Below, in pieces: positions 31,936 to 42,494 of a stretch of DNA of 64,000 bases. Made by a program: the position numbers and the translations under genes. Position 1 is the first letter of the stretch. The number at the start of each line of letters is the position of its first letter. Origin of the DNA: Elgaria multicarinata webbii (lineage: Eukaryota; Chordata; Lepidosauria; Squamata; Anguidae); contig NC_086178.1 in NCBI RefSeq assembly GCF_023053635.1, positions 30,617,226 through 30,681,225 of the forward strand. Direction: 5' to 3'. The notes under the pieces are model-generated. The model saw only the letters and a program-made list of their open reading frames with translations. It was not told the origin of the DNA and made no database searches.

Positions 31936-34806
31936 ATGGATGAAGGCCAATGCACCACAGTACAGAGAACAGCTCCAACAGAGTCCCAAAATAGTGTCTG
32001 CAACAAGGTAGGAACAAAGCCAGACTATAAAACACATGGTCTTCGATGTCTATATACTAATGCCCAGAGCATGGGAAACAAACAGAATGAACTTGAACTC
32101 TTATTACATGAAGGCAAATACGACTTGATAGGTATAACTGAAACTTGGTGGGATGACTCCCATGACTGGAATATAGCAATTGAGGGATATAACTTGTTCA
32201 AAAAGAACAGAAGAAATAGAAAGGGAGGTGGAGTTGCACTATATGTTAAAAATACCTATCCCTGCACAGAAATACAGGCGGATGAGATTGGGAGCCCCGT
32301 CGAGAGCGTCTGGATTAAAATAAATGGGGCTAGGAATAAAAAGAATATGATAATCGGAGTCTACTACCGACCACCCAATCAAGGAGAAGACGAGGACGAA
32401 ACTTTTGAGAAACAAATTGCCAGTGTTTCAAGGAAGTGTGATGTAGTAGTGATGGGGGACTTCAATTACCCTGATATCTGTTGGGAGACCATTACTGCCA
32501 AAAGCGGCCCTTCCAAGAAATTCCTGACATGTATGGGTGATAACTTTCTCCTACAGAAAGTGGTGGAAGGAACTAGAGGGTCGGCAATCCTTGACTTGTT
32601 ATTGACCAATAGGGATGACTTAGTGGATAAAGTGGCAGTTACGGGAACTCTGGGGGAAAGTGACCACGTCATACTTGAATTCTTGATTATGAAGGAGACA
32701 AAAGTCGAGCGTAGCCATACACGTACTCTGGATTTTAGGAAAGCTGATTTTAATAAACTCAGAACTATAATAAGTAAGGTCCCGTGGCAAGGGAGCCTAA
32801 AAAGAAAAGGAGTGCAGGATGGGTGGGAGTATCTAAAAAATGAAATTTTAAAGGCACAGTTACAAACAATTCCAACAAGGAGAAAAGATAGAAGGCAACA
32901 GAGGAAACCAATGTGGCTCCACAAAAAGCTTATTGATGAACTGAAAACAAAAAGGGATACATATAGGAAGTGGAAGGAAGACCAAGCTACAAAAGAAGAG
33001 TACAGACAAGTGGCGCAGAAGTGCCGAAATGGCGTCAGGAAGGCTAAAGCTGTGAATGAGCTGAGATTAGCGAGGGATGCTAAAAGCAATAAAAAGGCTT
33101 TCTTCAGATACGTGAGTAGTAAAAGACAGAGGAAAGAAATGGTGGTTCAACTGCTTAATGAGGATGGCAAATTGATAACAGACGACAAACAAAAGGCTGA
33201 AGTGCTCAATTCCTACTTTGCCTCGGTCTTCTCCCAAAAGCGGATCTATGACCCCCCTGGAAAAAGTGAAGCAGAAGTTGAGGGGGCAGGATTGCAGTTT
33301 GAGATTGATAAACAAATGGTCAAAGAACACCTAATTTCCTTGAATGAGTTCAAATCCCCAGGGCCTGATGAACTGCATCCAAGAGTAATGAAGGAGCTAG
33401 CGGAAGAACTCTCAGAACCTTTGTCTATTATCTTTGCAAAATCATGGAAGACGGGTGAGGTGCCGGACGACTGGAGGAGGGCTAACGTTGTCCCTATCTT
33501 CAAAAAGGGCAAAAAGGAGGAACCTGGGAACTACAGACCAGTCAGCCTGACATCCATCCCTGGGAAAATTCTGGAGCAGATTATAAAGAAGTCAATCTGT
33601 AAACACCTTGAAATCAATGCAGTGATTACTAGAAGCCAACATGGATTTGTCAGGAACAAATCCTGTCAGACTAATTTGATCTCATTTTTTGATAGGATAA
33701 CCTCCCTTGTGGACTGTGGGAATGCTGTGGATGTCATATATCTTGACTTCAGCAAAGCTTTTGACAAAGTACCACATGACATTCTGATTAACAAACTAGC
33801 TAAAAGTGGGCTAGATGGAACAACTATTAGGTGGATCCACAGTTGGCTACAGAATCGGACTCAAAGAGTACTTATCAATGGAACCTTCTCAAACTGGGGA
33901 GAGGCAACGAGTGGGGTGCCGCAGGGCTCAGTCCTGGGCCCAGTGCTCTTTAACATTTTTATTAATGATTTGGACGAGGAGGTGCAGGGAACGCTGATCA
34001 AATTTGCAGATGACACCAAATTGGGTGGGATAGCTAATACCCTGGAAGACAGAAACAAACTTCAAAGTGATCTTGATAGGCTGGAGTGCTGGGCTGAAAA
34101 CAACAGAATGAAATTTAATAGGGATAAATGCCAAGTTCTACATTTAGGGAATAGAAACCAAAGGCACAGTTACAAGATGGGGGACACTTGGCTCAGCAAT
34201 ACTACAAATGAGAAAGATCTTGGAATTGTTGTAGATCACAAGCTGAATATGAGCCAACAGTGCGATATGGCTGCAAGAAAGGCAAATGCTATTTTGGGCT
34301 GCATTAATAGAAGTATAGCTTCCAAATCACGTGAGGTACTGGTTCCTCTCTATTCGGCCCTGGTTAGGCCTCATCTAGAGTATTGCGTCCAGTTCTGGGC
34401 TCCACAATTCAAGAAGGACGCAGACAAGCTGGAGCGTGTTCAGAAGAGGGCAACGAGGATGATCAGAGGTCTAGAAACAAAGCCCTATGAAGAGAGACTG
34501 AAAGAACTGGGCATGTTTAGCCTGGAGAAGAGAAGATTGAGGGGAGACATGATAGCACTCTTCAAATACTTAAAAGGTTGTCACACAGAGGAGGGCCAGG
34601 ATCTCTTCTCGATCCTCCCAGAGTGCAGGACACGGAATAACGGGCTCAAGTTAAAGGAAGCCAGATTCCGGCTGGACATCAGGAAAAACTTCCTGACTGT
34701 TAGAGCAGTGCGACGGTGGAATCAGCTACCTAGGGAGGTTGTGGGCTCTCCCACACTAGAGGCATTCAAGAGGCAGCTGGACAACCATCTGTCAGGGATG
34801 CTTTAG
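31936..34806 (+). CDS. CR1 ORF2: endonuclease and reverse transcriptase
   Basis: 956 residues from the first ATG; the frame is open slightly further up. The N-terminal third is an APE-like endonuclease: NAQSM, ITETWW, YYRPP, GDFNYPDI and the catalytic-end SDHVILEF. The reverse transcriptase follows, with SPGPDELHPR, YRPVSLTS, QHGFV, YLDFSKAFDKV, GVPQGSVLGP and the active site FADD at residues 690-693. A C-terminal region with RPHLEYCVQFW and [16 protein letters not shown] is typical of CR1. Nothing visibly disables it. Together with a complete CR1 elsewhere it could still be mobilised, but that is inference. Confidence 0.93.
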   Translation: MDEGQCTTVQRTAPTESQNSVCNKVGTKPDYKTHGLRCLYTNAQSMGNKQNELELLLHEGKYDLIGITETWWDDSHDWNIAIEGYNLFKKNRRNRKGGGVALYVKNTYPCTEIQADEIGSPVESVWIKINGARNKKNMIIGVYYRPPNQGEDEDETFEKQIASVSRKCDVVVMGDFNYPDICWETITAKSGPSKKFLTCMGDNFLLQKVVEGTRGSAILDLLLTNRDDLVDKVAVTGTLGESDHVILEFLIMKETKVERSHTRTLDFRKADFNKLRTIISKVPWQGSLKRKGVQDGWEYLKNEILKAQLQTIPTRRKDRRQQRKPMWLHKKLIDELKTKRDTYRKWKEDQATKEEYRQVAQKCRNGVRKAKAVNELRLARDAKSNKKAFFRYVSSKRQRKEMVVQLLNEDGKLITDDKQKAEVLNSYFASVFSQKRIYDPPGKSEAEVEGAGLQFEIDKQMVKEHLISLNEFKSPGPDELHPRVMKELAEELSEPLSIIFAKSWKTGEVPDDWRRANVVPIFKKGKKEEPGNYRPVSLTSIPGKILEQIIKKSICKHLEINAVITRSQHGFVRNKSCQTNLISFFDRITSLVDCGNAVDVIYLDFSKAFDKVPHDILINKLAKSGLDGTTIRWIHSWLQNRTQRVLINGTFSNWGEATSGVPQGSVLGPVLFNIFINDLDEEVQGTLIKFADDTKLGGIANTLEDRNKLQSDLDRLECWAENNRMKFNRDKCQVLHLGNRNQRHSYKMGDTWLSNTTNEKDLGIVVDHKLNMSQQCDMAARKANAILGCINRSIASKSREVLVPLYSALVRPHLEYCVQFWAPQFKKDADKLERVQKRATRMIRGLETKPYEERLKELGMFSLEKRRLRGDMIALFKYLKGCHTEEGQDLFSILPECRTRNNGLKLKEARFRLDIRKNFLTVRAVRRWNQLPREVVGSPTLEAFKRQLDNHLSGML

Positions 34807-35279
34807 GGTGGATTCCTGCATTGAGCAGGGGGTTGGACTCGATGGCCTTGTAGGCCCCTTCCAACTCTGCTATTCTATGATTCTATGATTCTATGAATCA
34901 GGGCCTTTTCTATAATGTCCAGGAATGACACACTTTCCCCTTTAAGTCCTGATTGGAGCAGTGTGTGTGTGTGTGGGGGGGGATGACAGTGCCTCCAGAA
35001 AGCCCCCCTGCCATGATAATGGTGGCCTTAAAGGGGAAAGCGTGTGATTTCTGTAATAGAAAATTACAGAAAATCCCCCCTGACATGCAGGATAGAACAA
35101 AAGCCCAGGCAAACTGAGGGAAATCCTGACAGTTGGTCACCCTAGCTGAAGGCCGCCTCCCCACTCCCTGTTTTCATCACCCAGAATGGGCCCTTCTGAG
35201 CCATGGGCCCTTGGTTACTGCCCACTCTTGCCGACCCCCTGATGCTGGGTCTGGTGACCCTGGTGGATAGTCATTCAGG

Positions 35280-35888
35280 GCAACTATTCAGATAACTGCA
35301 TTTATAATTGACCACAGCTTCCTTTTAAAAACGAAGTGCTGATGTTGCTGGACCTCTTGGTCATTGATTGACCCACATACCAGGCTTGGCTGTGATTTTA
35401 TTTTGTAAACTGAATAGATCTAAATGCCCTGGAGAATATTCCTTTCCCAAAACTGAAATATCACCGTGATTTCTTGGTGGAGTAGTGCAGAGGGAAGGTG
35501 CTATATCGCCACTTGAGTGATGAGTTTGAACAGACTGAGGCTTTTCTAAGAAACGAATTCCTCAAACTTTATGTGTTTTGTTACAATGAATCCAATCTCA
35601 AGACTAAAAACAGTGGGCTGGGGAACACAGCAGCTGTCATGTGCCCTAATGAAGAGTGAGAAATGTACTCTGTGCTGGTTGGTTGACATGGACCAACAGG
35701 AAAAAGGGATCAACCAGGACTCCTAAGAATGGACAAAGTAAGAAAACATGACTGTGATGGAGGATATACCTACTTAAAACCCAAGATGGCTCACAGTGGA
35801 CTAGAACCTTTAATGTACACTATGAATCTTGTGGTGATTTTCCTTTCCTGGAGCGTTTCCTTTTGGGGTGGCTAATTTAATGGTGACA
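35280..35888 (+). pseudogene. Fossil first exon E, 3' part
   Basis: Continues the exon E homology after the nest: ACTGCATTTATAA and CAGCTTCCTTTTAAAAACGA match the NCIF...QLPPKAEVL codons of B-D, and text homologous to TFLKEKEYPKAPNFMHK and DYNGSN follows. Near 35755-35870 CDGGYTYLKPKM and FLSWS match LDGGYSSLKPRV and FMSWS. The exon ends at about 35888, where a foldback element starts; the TPQ and copper region is not found. Several stops and shifts are present, so it is a dead exon of considerable age. Confidence 0.8.
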
Positions 35889-36270
35889 GGGGCCCTTCCA
35901 CATGCCGTACTGAAGGTGCACGCATGCGCCCCAAGTACAGCCCCAAAACAATAGTGTGCACTACAGCAAGAAGAGATGGAGGAGGAGGCAGCTGGGGAAT
36001 CTGGGCGCGTCTGCCGCCGCCGCCTCCCCGCCGGCCTCCTGCTGCCTGGGTAAGAGCGACCCGGGTCGGAGAGCTCGGCTTACGCCTCCACCGAGCTCTC
36101 CGACCCGGGTTGCTCTTACCCCATCAGCAGGAGGCCGGCGGGGAGGCGGCGGCGGCTGGGGAATCTGGGCGCGTCTGCCGCTGCCGCCGCCTCCCCACCG
36201 GCCTCCTGCATTCCCTTAACCATTTTGTGGTTAAGCAGCATGGTTTAGCATGTTGTCTGAACCAGGCCTA
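35889..36270. mobile_element. GC-rich foldback element
   Basis: Large inverted arms at about 36013-36080 and 36093-36155 (CCGACCCGGG, AGCTCTCC and GCCGGCGGGGAGG words in both orientations), with a second repeat of GGGGAATCTGGGCGCGTCTG. The right side ends in the TTGTCTGAACCAGGCC type end. Open frames across it are side effects of its composition. Confidence 0.6.
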
Positions 36271-36551
36271 TGTGACTTAAAGGAAGTGTGCTGCTATTTA
36301 GTAATTGTTATGATTTTCTCACAGTGCCTTGTAATTTGTACATACTCATTTTGGAATACTAACTTCATATAAAACTTTGTATGTCATGATACGAATCTCC
36401 GTTTCCCCACCCCACCACCTGACCTTTTTCCCCCTCAGTGAGTGGGCTGGATTCAGTCTGCCAAGCTTGGCAAGGCCTCCAGTGAAGCCCTGCCCAATTC
36501 CCAAAGCCCCCACCTAGTCAGAGAAGGGTCCCTGACTACATTCCCACCTCG

Positions 36552-36798
36552 AGGAGAGCCAGTGTGGTGTAGTGGCTAAAGTATTGGACTGGGAGTTGGG
36601 AGATCTGGGTTCTAGTCCCCACTCAGCCATGGAAGCTCACTGGGTGGCTTCGGGCCAGTCAGAGACTCTCAGCCCAGTCTACCTCACAGGGTTGTTGCTG
36701 TGAGGATAAAATGGAGAGGAGGAGGATTATGTATGCCTGCTTGGGTTCCTTGGAGGAAAAATGGTGGGATACAAATGCAATAATAAATTAAAAAAAAT
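36552..36798 (+). mobile_element. Sauria SINE (tRNA-derived)
   Basis: A box TGGTGTAGTGGCTAAAGT and B box GGTTCTAGTCC in a tRNA-like head, then CACTCAGCCATGGAAGCTCA, CCTACCTCACAGGGTTGTTG-like text and a tail GTGGGATACAAATGCAATAA. This family is diagnostic for squamates. It sits in intron 1, 470 bases before exon 2. Confidence 0.88.
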
Positions 36799-37268
36799 AG
36801 TGCTCCTTGAGGCAGTGGCTCAGTTGGCTTCACTCTCCTGATTGAAAAGGAGAGTAAAGTTGGCTCCTCCCCAAGTAGTGCTTTTTGAGGTGGCAGTTCA
36901 GTTGACTGTGTTAGTGGGCAAGTGAAGCCATCTCTCTCTCTCTTTCTCTCTTTCTCTCTCTCTGTGTGTGTGTGTGTGTATGAATGGTTAGATGCCTGTT
37001 CTCCATCATTTTGATAAGCTTGTCAAATCAGGTTCCACAGTTTTTCTTCCTATAATGGCTTGATTTTTAAGCCCACATTAGTGTTGCCCTTTTCTCTTCT
37101 TGCAGAGCTCCTGCAATGGATCCATGATATTGAGAAATCTCATTAGGAAACTTTTCTCCTAATTGCATCTCCATGGCAGGGAAACCTACACCTGTGTGTC
37201 TATATGGCAACCAAGCAGCATAAAGATACAACTTCACTGTAGTGCTCTCTATTTCTCTTCCTTTCTAG
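36799..37268 (+). other. End of intron 1
   Basis: A CT/GT microsatellite is at about 36930-36980, followed by unique sequence with a pyrimidine-rich tract (TCTATTTCTCTTCCTTTCTAG) that is the exon 2 acceptor. No other feature. Confidence 0.6.
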
Positions 37269-37554
37269 GTGTGGAAAATTCTGTAATAGCCAATGACATG
37301 GCTTTTGAGACTGTGGCAGCCCCTTGGAGCCCAGAGCATAAGATCAACCGAATGAGGATGGTAAGGCAAGTCTTGGAGACTGAGAACGAGGCCGCTTTCC
37401 GTCTTCATGACGACATGCCCAGAGTCATATATTTTGCACCCAACAGCACAAACAGGTGGGGCCATCTACGTGGCTATCGTATCCAGATGATCAGCTTTTC
37501 TGGGGACCACCTGCCAGAAAAAGACCCAATGGAGCGAGCCATCAGTTGGGGCAG
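37269..37554 (+). CDS. AOC3: Shared exon 2 of the AOC3-like amine oxidase
   Basis: 286 bases between a TTTCTAG acceptor and a GTAAGT donor. It enters in phase 1 and leaves in phase 2. With any first exon the junction reads DIGGVENSV, matching DVAGLENWV of human AOC3. It encodes catalytic-domain beta structure: MAFETVAAPWSPEHK, PRVIYFAPNSTNRWGHLRGYRIQM, ending AISWGR. NSTN is a potential N-glycosylation site. I see no second copy between any of the first exons. The upstream in-frame stretch is intronic. Confidence 0.95.
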
Positions 37555-38220
37555 GTAAGTGACTAATTTCTAGGTGCTGAAATCTGGATTCCTAAGGGTC
37601 GTTGAGATCTTAAATAATATAGAGTGGAACTTCATATCGATTTTTGTGTTTGTATGCTTATCACACCGTCTTTCTTGGGGCTCCACCTTGGGTGTGTCTA
37701 TTCACTAGGTCCCTGTAGTCTTGGGAATGTTTCATAATGGATAATGGGTGAATCGTTGGCAAAGAATAATTTCCCAGTGCTAGGGCTCAACCATGGAACA
37801 CATGAAGGAATGGACTTTCACTCACTTCAGAGTAGCCTCTACCAATCCCTACACATCTATAATTTTTAAGGGACATGGTGTGTGTCCTGGTCCCTGTTAC
37901 ATCTTCAGATTTGAAATTAACTATTGAGATGGGAGGATGGGAACAAGGATCCTGCTGCCAAACTTTCATCAAAGTTTTGGTGGGAACCAAAATAATGTTG
38001 GAAGAAAAATTAAAAGATTTCCAATAGCCTGACTTAGGGGCAATATCCACAACCTTGAGATGTCCTGTTGGCCATGACCAAATGCAAGCACATCACTGGA
38101 CCACATGCCTCAGAATGTGGAGGTCCAGCCCCTTTCTTTCCACCTTTGAACTCTAGGGAGGCTGTGGAAATCTTGAGTAGATGCTGCCTTGAAGCCCAGC
38201 ATTGGGCAAAAGGTGGGATA

Positions 38221-38271
<51 letters not shown>

Positions 38272-39240
38272 CCGATGCCTGGGGACAGTTTGGGAATGGA
38301 TGAGGTAAACATGTTGCAGCTTAATCCAGATAAGATACTGTGGGTTGAGAAACTAACCAGTTTGGATAGAAGTGTGAAGTCCGTTGTGGATGGGGTTGCA
38401 TTCACACACCCCTCACACCTTTTAACAGCTTATGCAGCTATGAGCTGTGACACTATCTGGAACACTATTTATTTATTTATTGCATTTTTATACCACCCAA
38501 TAGCTGAAGCTCTCTGGGTGGTTCACAAAAATTAAAACCATTCAAAGTATAAAACAAACAATACAAAACTATTTGGCTAAAGGTACTCAGGTACTAGTCA
38601 CTTCCAAAGTTGGCCACTAATGCACTCTGTGTGGGGCTGCCTTTGAAGATGGTTCAGAAACATCATGGCTCAAGATATGGTTGCCCAAACATTGAGGAGG
38701 CCAGGAGGACCAAACATATTATACCAATTTTAGACCAAGCCCAATGGTTATCACAATGTGTTACTGGGCCCAATTTGAAGTACTGGTATTAACCTGTAAA
38801 CCTCAGGTGATCTAAAGGACTTCCCTTAGCCATATGATCCTGCCAATCTATTAAGGTGGAGGTCTTTTTCATGTGTCTGCTAGTTAGATCAATCAGGCTG
38901 GCAGGCATGAAGAATAAATCCTTCTTGGTGGTGGGTCCTTGGTTGTGGAACTTTCTTCCTATGGAACTATAAATGACCCCTATAGTTTGGCTTTTCAAAT
39001 GTGCCTTGAAAACTGACCTGTCTTCCACTCTTTCTTTCTTTAGCAGTAATTTATAGTGCTTATTCTTGAGACTCCATATTCTTTCTTACAATACTGTGTT
39101 CTTATGGTTATGGTTCAAAGGTATCTTAATTGTATCTCATCTTATTGTTGTCTGCTGCCTTTACTTTAAGTAAGCAAGTAAATAAATACATAAATCTAAC
39201 CCACCAGTCTCAGCAGTGCTTCTCTTGCTCTGCTTTTCAG
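37555..39240 (+). other. Intron 2
   Basis: Contains a GAT microsatellite at 38219-38270, which creates a run of Met codons in one frame, and a dispersed repeat at 38465-38560 (TTTATACCACCCAATAGCTG). A decayed LINE-like stretch lies around 38600-39060. GTAAGT donor and TTTTCAG acceptor. No gene inside. Confidence 0.75.
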
Positions 39241-39370
39241 GTACAAGCTGGCTGTCACCAAGCGGAAAGAGACGGAACCATTCAGCACCAGTGTCTATAA
39301 CCAGATGGACCCATGGACGCCTTCAGTTGCCTTTGCTGACTTTATAAACAATGAGAGCATTGTCAATGAG
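39241..39370 (+). CDS. AOC3: Shared exon 3 of the AOC3-like amine oxidase
   Basis: 130 bases, phase 2 to 0. It completes the Arg codon of exon 2 and encodes [20 protein letters not shown], then [23 protein letters not shown], very close to human AOC3 (YQLAVTQRKEEE, NDPWAPTVDFSDFINNETI). NES is a conserved possible glycosylation site. The donor is GTGGGT, less canonical than the others. Confidence 0.95.
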
Positions 39371-39861
39371 GTGGGTCCTGGTGCTCTCCGATGGCGTGTT
39401 GACAAACCTTATAAGCTGTCACATCAAACCCACCCTGGGATAGGGCAAATGTCCCCAATGGACAGGAACCTAATCTGGAATTGGATGCTAGGCATATCAG
39501 TTCCCCTCTCTGTTCATCTTACACCTAAAGATTAGTATTAGCTTAGCACACAGCATGCAGTGGGGAAAGAGATTATTGCTACCTTCTCTCCATATTTTAA
39601 AGGTGGAAGCATACATTATGAAGTCAACAAAGGGTTTCAGAATTCAGGTTTGCTGATTGTCATGACTACAAGAAAGACATTTGAGTGGGAGGGGAATCAG
39701 TGCATGGAAAGGAGTGCTTAAATCTTTTCCCATTGCCAGTCTTACTCTGTAAATGTCTTACAGACTATTTTAAAGTGACTCCCCTCCATCTCCAGCTGAC
39801 ACGCACACCCCAAATCTGAATTACAAGACTGGGAATAAACTTGTGGGGTTAGAATGATCGT

Positions 39862-40254
39862 GGGCATGTCTACACCAGGCGACATCCCAGAGATTGTCCC
39901 TGTCTCCACATGATGCACAGAGGATCCTGGGAGCAGGGAGGGATGATCCCTCCATTTTCCTGGGATATTGCCATATCCTTTTTTCCCTTGGTTTTTCCTG
40001 CAGTCCTGGGATGATCCCGCGGTCCTAGTGTGGCCGGCTGTCCTGGCTTCTTCCAGGACAGTCCTGGCTTTTTCCCTGCGAGTAGCGGGGGTCCAGCTCC
40101 ACCTTTTTTTTTAGAAAAAATGGCAGGCGCAATGTCCTCCTCCCTCCCTCCACGTCGTGCACCGTGTCTGAATGCAGGGGGAGGATTTTGCAATCAGCAT
40201 ATTGCGAGATCCTCCCCCCTCCCTCCCGGATCGCTGGGAGGTGTAGACATGCCC
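39862..40254. mobile_element. Palindromic element, perfect GGGCATGTCTACACC ends
   Basis: 15-base exact inverted ends. The interior shares the GATTGTCCCTGT / CACATGATGCACAG / GATGATCCC core with the GGCCTTAGCTAGAC family, though the ends are different. 393 bp, no coding capacity. Confidence 0.75.
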
Positions 40255-40653
40255 CTTGAGGCATTTGCTGCTGGGGTTAAGCCCACTGAGCCACCCATAT
40301 ACGTGTCCCCTTTTTGCCCATGTTCATATTGCCTCAGCTGATGTGGCCTCGGGAACGACATGAAGACAAAACATTGTGAGCTGGATTCATGTTTTCCACA
40401 TGTTGCTCTTGACTTTTAAGCAAAACAAGCATTTTAAGCATTTCATCACCATACCGGCAACATTCCACTGTTCAAAATAGGGCCATGCTACTTGTTATGC
40501 CCTTCTCCTGCTCCTCACATCAGGGTGGGCATTGCTGGGCCCTTGCCAAGGCCCACACCACAGCAGGGGGCCCACTGCCACCCTCTGTTGCTCCCTGACC
40601 CTGCTGCTCATCTTTTGTGTTGTTGCTGCCTATTCATCTGTTTCCTCTAAGAC

Positions 40654-40785
40654 AGCCTTCCTCAACCTGGGGTGCTCCAAATGTGTTGGACTACAACTCC
40701 CAGAATGCCCCAGTCAGCTCTGGCTGGGGCATTCTGGGAGATGCAGTCCAACACATCTGGAGCCCCCCAGGTTGAGGAAGGCTGC
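40654..40785. mobile_element. Near-perfect hairpin MITE (CAGCCTTCCTCAACCTGG ends)
   Basis: The two 60-base arms are almost exact inverted copies. CTCTAAGA before and CTCTAAGC after give a 7-8 bp target duplication, as in hAT. The arms carry TGTTGGACTACAACTCCCAG, common in reptile genomes. Confidence 0.8.
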
Positions 40786-42494
40786 TCTAAGCGAATAAGC
40801 AATGACAAGAATGAAGAGATGGAGGAGCACCCTCCACTTCCTTAGTGTGTCTGTCTGTGTGCAGCTTTCTGGAATGTGCCCAAAGAGGGAGGATAAGTGA
40901 ATGGGCAGTAGTGATAGAAGCAAGGAGGAGATAATTGCCTCCCTGCATGGCCAATTACAGATTGCTGAAGACTGTTCTCCATCTGCTGTATGCTGTATTC
41001 CGGCTTTTCCACACCAGGCTTTTTATCCTGCAACTTTACTGGGGCTTCTGTTTCTGTATTCTTTGTGGGATTAAAATTGCCCCTTTTCACACACTTCCAC
41101 CCCACCCCCGCCTGGGTAGTTCCTTTATCTGCAACCTCTATATGTTTCATTATACAGCCACTAGATGGAATTGTGTTATAGCTCCACTGCCTCTTTTCAC
41201 TGAGAAAATCAACTCACGATATTTAAATAGTTCATTATCTGTGATCTTAAAAGAAACAGGATAAAGATCAGAAAACATGGGAGAGACCCTGGAGCTTGAT
41301 GACCTCATGTAATGTACCCACAAACTTCCATGAATAATCCATCTTGATCACAGAATAAAAGACCCATGTGGAGAAGGCCTTACTCTGCAACAGTCTTTCC
41401 TAAAGTGATTTAAAAGCCAAGAAGGTGTTTGTTCATTAATTTAAACATATGTTAGAAAAACATAATTGTTCTACAATCCACCAACAACTCAAAATGAACC
41501 TTACCAGCACTTAAAATGACAGGCAATGTGGCACCTTAATGTTAATCTGCCTGCATGCATGTCCACTAGAGACAAAATGACTCAACACCCCAATTGGAGA
41601 TTTAACCACTAAAGAGCCTGTGGACGTTGCTGAATCCCTAAGAATGAAAATGATGGCATATTATGTGAATGTAATTTTAACAAGGCAAAAATAGGATCAG
41701 TAATTTACCAGGGAGGCCAGAAAATATGGACTGCCTTGAAAAAAATGGGATGGTTGGGAATATGCATTAGGAAAGACATTATCAGTGTGCTACTTATCAA
41801 ATAGTACAGCTGGAATTTGAACTAGAATACCTAGCTAAAGATCTTAGTAAGCTTTCTATTTTCTGCTGTGTGCTTTGCTGCATCTGAGGGTCATCTCCTG
41901 TTATGCAGCAGATCAGACAGGTATTAAGCACACTTAAGTTCAACATGGAGCAAAAAATAAATTAAAAAAATCCCTGGTACTTATCCTAGTTGTTGTCATG
42001 CATGGACCAAGATGACAATTTAAACTGTGGCTTCTGTCCATGTGCACTTTAGTATCATGGTAATTTTCAATAGGGACAGTGGCCCCTCTTCAAAACAGTC
42101 AGGTATAAAGCACATCCATATGGGTTCCCTACTCTTCACTGTAATAATTTTCTGTATATTTGAAAGTAGGTAGGCCAAATCACCTCTACACTAAATATTC
42201 AACATGGCACCGGTAGACTGGCTTTTTAAGACAGGGTAGACAGGAAGGGCTGGATCGAGACTTAATCTAGATCCAACTCTGTCACTTTAAATAGCTGTGA
42301 GAAATAAGGTTTCACATCTGGGTTTTTGAAATGGAATGCCAGACATATCTGTATTTAACTCTTTACTTGTGCATTGTCTTTGTTTTTAAAGAACAGCCCA
42401 GACTCATTATAAAAGGGCAGTTCCTTAAAATATACCATGCTAGAGTACCTTCCCTTTTTAAGGAGATCTCTTGTGCATAAGTATAACTGTCAGA

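Larger units (their letters stand above)
31003..34896 (+). mobile_element. Long CR1 LINE, 5'-truncated, both remaining frames open
   Basis: About 3.9 kb, with a 3' part of ORF1, complete ORF2 and a 3' tail ending in repeats of the TTCTATGA unit, as usual for CR1. The left edge is approximate. ORF1 has no in-frame ATG at its start, so truncation within ORF1 is likely. Two long undamaged frames mean a young insertion. It lies on the sense strand of the amine oxidase intron. Confidence 0.9.
30896..35144. mobile_element. TAGGGTGACCA element interrupted by CR1
   Basis: Ends TAGGGTGACCATA and TTGGTCACCCTA are inverted; GCTGAAG flanks both sides (30889-30895, 35145-35151). The same family occurs at 42495-43153, also with a CR1 inside. 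Without the CR1 it would be about 360 bp. Confidence 0.75.
30850..35271. mobile_element. Outermost element of a nest inside fossil exon E
   Basis: CATTCAGG occurs on both sides (30842-30849 and 35272-35279), an 8-bp target duplication that suggests hAT. Starts GGCTGGTGCTAGGC. Its own sequence is only the two outer arms. The middle is filled by a second element (30896-35144) carrying a CR1. Confidence 0.55.

Noticed and set aside
35924-36280. Arg/Pro-rich frames in intron 1
   Set aside because: They come from the arms of a GC-rich foldback element.
36552-36798. tRNA gene
   Set aside because: A and B boxes are present, but the downstream body and tail are those of a Sauria SINE.
38219-38270. 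CRISPR-like or regulatory array
   Set aside because: Plain GAT microsatellite without spacers; CRISPR arrays are not expected in a vertebrate genome.
38068-38535. 155-codon frame with a poly-Met run
   Set aside because: The frame runs through a GAT microsatellite inside intron 2 and has no family resemblance.
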